This document shows positions 50,654-55,398 of a DNA stretch of 55,398 bases, piece after piece; the stretch's first letter is position 1; each line of letters starts with the position of its first letter. Both the position numbers and the translations under genes were made by a program. This DNA is from Bacteroidales bacterium (GTDB lineage: Bacteria > Bacteroidota > Bacteroidia > Bacteroidales > Muribaculaceae): positions 1 to 55,398 of the forward strand of contig SUXG01000013.1 of NCBI GenBank assembly GCA_015061085.1, in the 5' to 3' direction. Under the pieces are notes generated by a model. That model saw nothing but the letters and a program-made list of their open reading frames with translations. It searched no databases and was not told the origin of the DNA.

Positions 50654-52312
50654 CTATATTACTAATATTTCACGAACAAAGCTTCTTGCAGAATCGAGTT
50701 CTGCATCATTCTTTAAGTCAACTGTCTCTAGAACATTATTAACCCATTTAGTACCGTGATTAGCATCTGGTTTATAAAAACATTCTAACTCTCCAACAGG
50801 CACTATTAGAATTCCAAGACTTTTACATATATCAAAAAGTTCTCCAAATGCTTTATATGCATCACCGCTAAAAAATGTTTTACCAGTTTCTTTTACTTTA
50901 GACCATGCTGAAGACTGTTTGATAATTTTTTTAATCTTGTTCGTAATCTCAACTGTTAACTGAGGCTCATTAAATGTCTTAAAAATCTCATCAAGTTTAG
51001 ACTTGACTTCTTCAGTGTCTAATTGTGCTCGTTGAGATTTAACATATTCACTAATAATTTTCCATTGTGCTTCTACATTGCCCCAAGCTTCTCCTGAAGC
51101 CTCAATAATTTCTTGGAAAGTTTTTTTATCATTTAAAACATCAATATCGGTAACGGCAACTGTTTTAACGTTAAGAGATTTTAATGCCTTGATTACAGTT
51201 TTTAGCCTTTGTTTTCCTCCGCAATGCGTGAATAGTATATCTGGACTGATTGAATTACCATCGTTTATAGCACTAAGTATAGCTTGATAAAACCTGCAAT
51301 CAGTATCACTTTCACATACTACGACCTTAGAATGAAATAAGCCACTTAAAATATTTGAATACCTTAAAATTGGATCTTGCCATAAATTTTTTATGTCGTC
51401 ATTATTAAGGATACTCATATGGTTAATATTTTCTTCTCTGTTAATGCGAATTATTTTTACATTCTCATTATCCGCATCAAGTAGACCTTTAAGAAAATCC
51501 TCACTATGCGTAGAAATAAATACCTGTCGATTACTAGGTGTATTCTTAGCCAGCATTTTCCCTAATAATCTTGCTTGTGGCGGATGTAGAAAAGCTTCTG
51601 GTTCATCAATCAAAGTTATATCATAGTCGGAAGTAAAAGCATCTAAGAGAATACCTGTAAAACTCCTCATGCCATCACCTTGGTTTTGGATGAGCGGAAG
51701 TTGACCTAATTTTTGCAAATAAGATCGTGATACTCGATCTTCCCCGTCTTCTATGGTAGGTTTGGCCCCCATATGAATAGGTATTTGTGCTCCGGCTCCA
51801 CGATTTACAATAATTTCAGTTCCAAATGCTTGATGGAATAAAGCGGATAAATTCTGTTCTTGTTCATCGTCTATGTATAACTGTTGGATTGGGTGTTTTG
51901 GCGCTTCAATAAGTGCGTTAAACGATTTAACAGGATTTGCTTTGTTTAGTCTATCTTCTGTAGATAAGTAGTTTATGAACAAGCTGTGGATATGAGACAA
52001 ATTTCTGGTATTCCACAGATATACTAAATTTTCTTTTGTTCCTACATGTATGTCATGCAAGTAATAGTATCCATCTTTATTAATACATTTATTCGTAAGT
52101 TTTTGAATGTCGCCACCAAACCAAGCTTTAATGTTAGATGCAATAACTCTAATCGCCTCTTTCTTAGCAAAATAGCTTTTAATATCCCTTAAGACTTGAC
52201 TTTTGCCACTGTTATTAGCTCCTGTAAATACAACAATGTCTGAATGACCAAAGTTGAATGAACTTCCGTCATTAAATGACATTTGATCTATGTAAACTTT
52301 AACATCCTTCAT
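50654..52312 (-). CDS. OLD-family AAA ATPase-TOPRIM nuclease
   Basis: The 552-residue protein has an ABC-type ATPase domain with Walker A GANNSGKS (31-38), a signature-like QGDGMRSF (211-218), Walker B ITLIDEPEAFLHPP (232-245) and the His switch ISTHS (266-270). From about residue 328 it continues as a TOPRIM domain: Glu334 in VVVCESDTD, the DxD pair in VAVTDIDVL (Asp389, Asp391) and a final PVGELECFY. This is the architecture of OLD nucleases and GajA. Such proteins nick or cut DNA when nucleotide levels or foreign DNA change. Base composition is more AT-rich than that of the helicase gene upstream. It lies 87 bases after that gene and 46 before the Fic gene. Confidence 0.87.
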   Translation of the reverse strand: MKDVKVYIDQMSFNDGSSFNFGHSDIVVFTGANNSGKSQVLRDIKSYFAKKEAIRVIASNIKAWFGGDIQKLTNKCINKDGYYYLHDIHVGTKENLVYLWNTRNLSHIHSLFINYLSTEDRLNKANPVKSFNALIEAPKHPIQQLYIDDEQEQNLSALFHQAFGTEIIVNRGAGAQIPIHMGAKPTIEDGEDRVSRSYLQKLGQLPLIQNQGDGMRSFTGILLDAFTSDYDITLIDEPEAFLHPPQARLLGKMLAKNTPSNRQVFISTHSEDFLKGLLDADNENVKIIRINREENINHMSILNNDDIKNLWQDPILRYSNILSGLFHSKVVVCESDTDCRFYQAILSAINDGNSISPDILFTHCGGKQRLKTVIKALKSLNVKTVAVTDIDVLNDKKTFQEIIEASGEAWGNVEAQWKIISEYVKSQRAQLDTEEVKSKLDEIFKTFNEPQLTVEITNKIKKIIKQSSAWSKVKETGKTFFSGDAYKAFGELFDICKSLGILIVPVGELECFYKPDANHGTKWVNNVLETVDLKNDAELDSARSFVREILVI

Positions 52313-52399
52313 AATTATTTTTTATGTATTATAAAAACTGCGTTATCAGGAAATGTAATGTTGGGGACATTAAATATCGCCTCTCTGCATATAAATGGC

Positions 52400-54448
52400 C
52401 TATATCACTATTATTCCTATCTTCTTCAAATACTCATACGTTGAGTCGTAATATGCCGGGTTGCGGGTTGGGTCTTCGGGGTTGCCTTCGGGAACAACGA
52501 GGACCATGCCCTGGCGAGCGCGGGTGAGCAATACGCGGTAAGCGTTTTTCTGGAATGCTTTGCGTTCTGGCTTGTTGATGTTCTGCCACTTATCGCCACA
52601 GAATGAGTGGTGCGACCAGCCCGAAGGTGTATAGCGGAAATCACCATCCCAGACTACGCACGACCAATCAAGCTCCAAGCCTTGCACATCGAACTCCGTA
52701 GCTACATCCTCCAAATAGAATGACGAGCGCACATCTGTTGCATCGTCCAAAAACCAATGTACGACATCGGGCTTAAAGCGGACATCAATAGCCAGCGGCT
52801 TCAATCGCTCAGCCTGCGAAGACACAATCATTCCGTAGCGCTCCGTACCTCGTGCATGCTCCTTCAACCAGCGCTTCGCCTTTTCGAGCGAGCGTGTCAG
52901 TACGATTGGGTATTTATCAAGTGTCTGGTATGCCTCACGAGCACCCACGATATCTCTATCGAGCAGCTTGTGTACAAACTTTGCAAGATTCTCTGCGCGG
53001 AACGAGCGCATCGACACAGCCAAGTGTAACGACGGCTCAAACTCTACGTGCTCGTGTTCTGACAATAGTTCCAACGAGCGACCGGCAGCATACTCGGCAT
53101 CGTGTAGACGGTCCGAGATAAACACATGCCAATCCTTATACTCGCGGTTGAGTGACTCTATCCACTCGCTTATGCCGGCCTCTCCGGTGTTGATCTCTTG
53201 TCCTCCACCCACAAGGCATACAACGACAGCCCAATCATCGTGGCGGTCGAGACACGAAATCAGATACTCCGGCTCGGAATATGGGAAGTTAGGATAACCC
53301 TTCTTGCGATTCATAAAGTTTGCAAGCGCATCCTTTGTCCATGCACGCTGTGCCTCATCAAAAATGGCAACGTGGTCTACCGGGACGAATGACTTTTTGA
53401 GGTTTTTCGGATTGAGGAAGTACTCCTCATCGGCCACAATACGACCATCCACCACCTTCGTACCCTCCAAGCATGTGTCGCGGTAGTGGTGAATCATCTG
53501 TATAAAGGCCTTAACCTCCGAGCGTGCTGTGCCGATAGCTATCCTCTCGCCCTTCTCCGCCATGCGACGCTTCTTGTCGCGTGCGAGGGCCTCGGTCAGC
53601 ACCTGCACCAACGGAAAGTTGCCAGATAGATATACAGCGACATCATCCTTCTCAAACTGCTGTGTGGCTATATTCAGGCCAACAAGTGTCTTACCCGCAC
53701 CCGGTACACCCGTTACAAAGCATATCGCTTTGAAATGCTCCCTCTTTGCGCGTTCAATAACCGACGAGATAAAGCTACACGTGGTGGTGAGATTCTCGGC
53801 CGAAGCATCAGAACGTGAGATGTCCTCTACGGAGTGGTTGTTGTAGAGCGCACTTGCCGCCTCTATGATAGTCGGTGTAGGTGAGTAACGGCTAATTGCC
53901 CACAGCGCATCACCCTCTGAGTTGTCCTTATCGCAGAATAGCAACGCCTCCACAATGGTAGATGAGAGCTGCTCGCGATTGGTTAGTATCGGATAGAAAA
54001 CCTTGTCGTCAAATGGAATAAAATCTGAGGTGGCATCAATAGCCTCGGTCGCAACCAATATCGGCACAATCGGGCGATTATGGCTCTGCTCGTGGAAGTT
54101 TTTCAGGTCAAGAGCATAGTCCCACACCTGCGCGATGTCGGCCTTGGTGTATTGCTCGTTGAATGCCTTAAACTCCAATAAGAGCACAACGCCATCAAGC
54201 AGCAACACTACATCAATACGACGACCCATTCGCGGGATTGTGTACTCGAAGTAGATATGGCCTCGACCGATGTAGGGAGTGAGAATGTCTTTCAATAGCG
54301 AAATCTCCTCGCGCCAGGCGTCATTTTGCAACCCTTGCAATGAAGCATGCAACGATGTATACTCAGTGGTTAACTCACCAATAATATGCGCATCGGGCAT
54401 CGCAAGAAAGCCCTCGATCGTGTCACCATAAAAATATCTCTTTACCAT
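52400..54448 (-). CDS. DUF2075 (Schlafen group-3-like) helicase with N-terminal PD-(D/E)XK-type nuclease domain
   Basis: The 682-residue protein begins with a nuclease-like segment (~45-135). Asp79 in GRRIDVVLLLDG and Glu92-x-Lys94 in LLEFKAF give the D...ExK core, and QVWDYALDLKNFH is a NERD/restriction-type helix. DUF2075 then follows: Walker A GVPGAGKT (247-254), Walker B AIFDEAQ (361-367), and late SF1-like motifs (RVLLTRARQGM near 650). DUF2075 proteins are DNA/RNA helicases related to Schlafen group 3 and are frequent in defence islands. GC content looks higher than in the neighbouring OLD-type gene. It is the first gene of the cluster, with a promoter element 22 bases upstream. Confidence 0.87.
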   Translation of the reverse strand: MVKRYFYGDTIEGFLAMPDAHIIGELTTEYTSLHASLQGLQNDAWREEISLLKDILTPYIGRGHIYFEYTIPRMGRRIDVVLLLDGVVLLLEFKAFNEQYTKADIAQVWDYALDLKNFHEQSHNRPIVPILVATEAIDATSDFIPFDDKVFYPILTNREQLSSTIVEALLFCDKDNSEGDALWAISRYSPTPTIIEAASALYNNHSVEDISRSDASAENLTTTCSFISSVIERAKREHFKAICFVTGVPGAGKTLVGLNIATQQFEKDDVAVYLSGNFPLVQVLTEALARDKKRRMAEKGERIAIGTARSEVKAFIQMIHHYRDTCLEGTKVVDGRIVADEEYFLNPKNLKKSFVPVDHVAIFDEAQRAWTKDALANFMNRKKGYPNFPYSEPEYLISCLDRHDDWAVVVCLVGGGQEINTGEAGISEWIESLNREYKDWHVFISDRLHDAEYAAGRSLELLSEHEHVEFEPSLHLAVSMRSFRAENLAKFVHKLLDRDIVGAREAYQTLDKYPIVLTRSLEKAKRWLKEHARGTERYGMIVSSQAERLKPLAIDVRFKPDVVHWFLDDATDVRSSFYLEDVATEFDVQGLELDWSCVVWDGDFRYTPSGWSHHSFCGDKWQNINKPERKAFQKNAYRVLLTRARQGMVLVVPEGNPEDPTRNPAYYDSTYEYLKKIGIIVI

Positions 54449-54469
54449 AAGCTTATGGATTACTTTCTA

Positions 54470-54477
54470 CAAAGTTA
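54470..54477 (-). promoter_or_regulatory. -7 promoter element of the DUF2075-OLD-Fic cluster
   Basis: Reverse strand TAACTTTG, 21 bases before the ATG at 54448. No comparable element was found in the two internal spacers. Confidence 0.6.
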
Positions 54478-54940
54478 AGCAAAATTTGTCAGATTGAGGT
54501 GTTATTGCGAAAAAGTTTGTAAACAATCTTATAAATATAAGGTAGAAGAGGCATTGTTGTTCTGTTTAATATGAATAAGAAAAAGGCGGACTAAATCCAC
54601 CGTTTCAAATTAGTTTAATGAATTATATCTACTTTCCGATGCAGAAAGTGTAGATGATTATCAATCAGTCGTTTAGCACTCTAAAAGGTACAACCACTCA
54701 TTTGGCAAGTCATTGAAAATGTGTAAGTTAGTGATTTTCAACGTACTTTTCGCCTTGTACCTCCATTTTGGAATGTAAAAGTAAGTGTAATTTCTTGAAT
54801 ATCAAAACCCGAGGTACAAAAACTTGCAAAAAATCGCATTTTTCACCCCGAAAAGGTACAAAAACAGCTCTGAAACCAATGATGGAGTCAGAGCCATAAT
54901 TTTGTGTAGATTTTAGAATATCGCACCCCTATAACATTCG
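54478..54940. other. 460-base gap with four GGTACAA motifs
   Basis: I see no gene. The heptamer GGTACAA occurs at 54687, 54813 and 54855 and inverted (TTGTACC) at 54755; two copies share the longer AAAAGGTACAA and two share GGTACAAAAAC. See the findings. Confidence 0.45.
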
Positions 54941-55398
54941 TTACATATTGGTCATTGACAAGCCTCTTTGCGATACAGTATAGTCCTTAAACTTGCCTGT
55001 GGCGCGAGTAAATACATCCACTTTCTCATTAAGAGCGATAGCATCGAAGTTCTCCTCTTGTCTCTTTACCTCGATGAATACTGCTTCGTCGTTCAATTCA
55101 TTCTCGGCAACAATATCAATCTCGTTCTCGCCCTTACGATCCCACCAACTGCCGATGCGGGTGTACGCCTTACTCTCCATAAGTACACGCTTGAAATATC
55201 GTTCGAGCATCTTGCCGCTGAAAGTCTCGTAATCGCGGTTGATGATGGTCTTTACAGCATCGTAGTTCTCGATTTCAAGCATATAGTTATACTTGTATAT
55301 GAAACGGAACCAGAAAGTGAAGAAGTTGTCCTCAATCGTATAGCGAACATTCTTTGTTGAGCTCTTCTCGAAGATAGGTTGGTTTTTGGTAATTACCT
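54941..55398 (-). CDS. C-terminal part of an ATP-binding protein of the DUF234/archaeal-type ATPase family (start outside window)
   Basis: The frame is open to the window edge on the reverse strand, so the N-terminal ATPase domain is missing. The visible 151 residues contain IEDNFFTFWFRFIYKY, the linker motif of this family, and then a DUF234 nuclease-like domain with RIGSWWDRKGENEIDIVA and AVFIEVKRQ, a D...ExK core. Such proteins pair an AAA+ ATPase with a restriction-type fold; their role is unclear, and members are abundant in Bacteroidota and archaea. The ATG at 55282 is internal. It ends about 490 bases before the defence-like cluster begins. Confidence 0.85.
   Translation of the reverse strand, partial: VITKNQPIFEKSSTKNVRYTIEDNFFTFWFRFIYKYNYMLEIENYDAVKTIINRDYETFSGKMLERYFKRVLMESKAYTRIGSWWDRKGENEIDIVAENELNDEAVFIEVKRQEENFDAIALNEKVDVFTRATGKFKDYTVSQRGLSMTNM

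Noticed and set aside
50654..54448. Calling the ATPase-helicase pair a Gabija system
   Set aside because: The ATPase-TOPRIM protein fits GajA, but the partner is a DUF2075 protein with a nuclease domain, not a UvrD-like GajB, and the gene order is reversed.
1..55398. CRISPR arrays, tRNA or rRNA genes, intact insertion sequences
   Set aside because: No regularly spaced repeats, no recognisable cloverleaf or rRNA signatures and no complete transposase frame were seen on reading the window; a dedicated tRNA or CRISPR scan was not possible.

Overview
The window is chromosomal DNA of a member of the Bacteroidota, most likely the Bacteroidales (a Muribaculaceae- or Prevotella-like gut bacterium; the family is only an inference). 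The phylum rests on three things. The Bacteroidota -7 promoter element TAnnTTTG recurs upstream of many genes. Characteristic families are present: BspA-like LRR_5 surface proteins, an Omp28-type protein, secreted proteins with the tail domain of type IX cargo, a Porin_10 putative porin, DUF4301 and a FISUMP domain. Shine-Dalgarno sequences are almost absent.

Layout. 1-6300 holds secreted proteins (a cut-off tail domain, a Sel1-repeat protein, an LRR_5/FISUMP protein) among broken genes: a frameshifted Abi_2 abortive-infection gene, a stub of a ClpP-like phage protease and the C-terminal half of a homoserine dehydrogenase. 6398-12996 is sbcD-sbcC (reverse strand) and an AspT/YidE-type transporter. 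13204-14639 is a WG-repeat-like secreted protein behind an odd small ORF. 14996-16289 is a hemerythrin/RIC-type sensor overlapping a NarL/LuxR regulator that lacks the phospho-acceptor Asp. 16557-24594 is one long operon in which a two-gene module (unsecreted beta-helix protein, then secreted LRR_5 protein) occurs twice in tandem and a third LRR_5 gene carries a nonsense codon. 24813-29517 carries a class A penicillin-binding protein and a carboxyltransferase with two tandem biotinyl domains.

29670-38798 (reverse strand) holds a periplasmic binding-like protein and a porin, a nucleoside deaminase, a DUF1016 remnant, a lipoprotein/DUF4301 pair and a KtrA/KtrB-like potassium system whose RCK protein is short. 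38799-39760 is a gap with a decayed relaxase-like gene. 39761-49064 is mostly housekeeping: an Omp28-type protein, def, ettA, a secreted GLUG-like protein, a nucleoside phosphorylase, an acyl-CoA thioesterase/dprA pair and a small LRR lipoprotein.

49516-54448 (reverse strand) is the best candidate for a little-described system. It has three closely spaced genes with no visible internal promoter and a strong terminator at the end: a nuclease-DUF2075 (Schlafen-group-3-like) helicase, an OLD-family AAA ATPase-TOPRIM nuclease and a Fic AMP-transferase with a C-terminal winged helix. The first two recall the nuclease/helicase logic of Gabija but with a different helicase; Fic would add a third, toxin-like effector. 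The window ends inside a DUF234-type ATPase gene. I saw no rRNA, tRNA, CRISPR array or intact insertion sequence. All family assignments come from reading the sequences; no database search was run.
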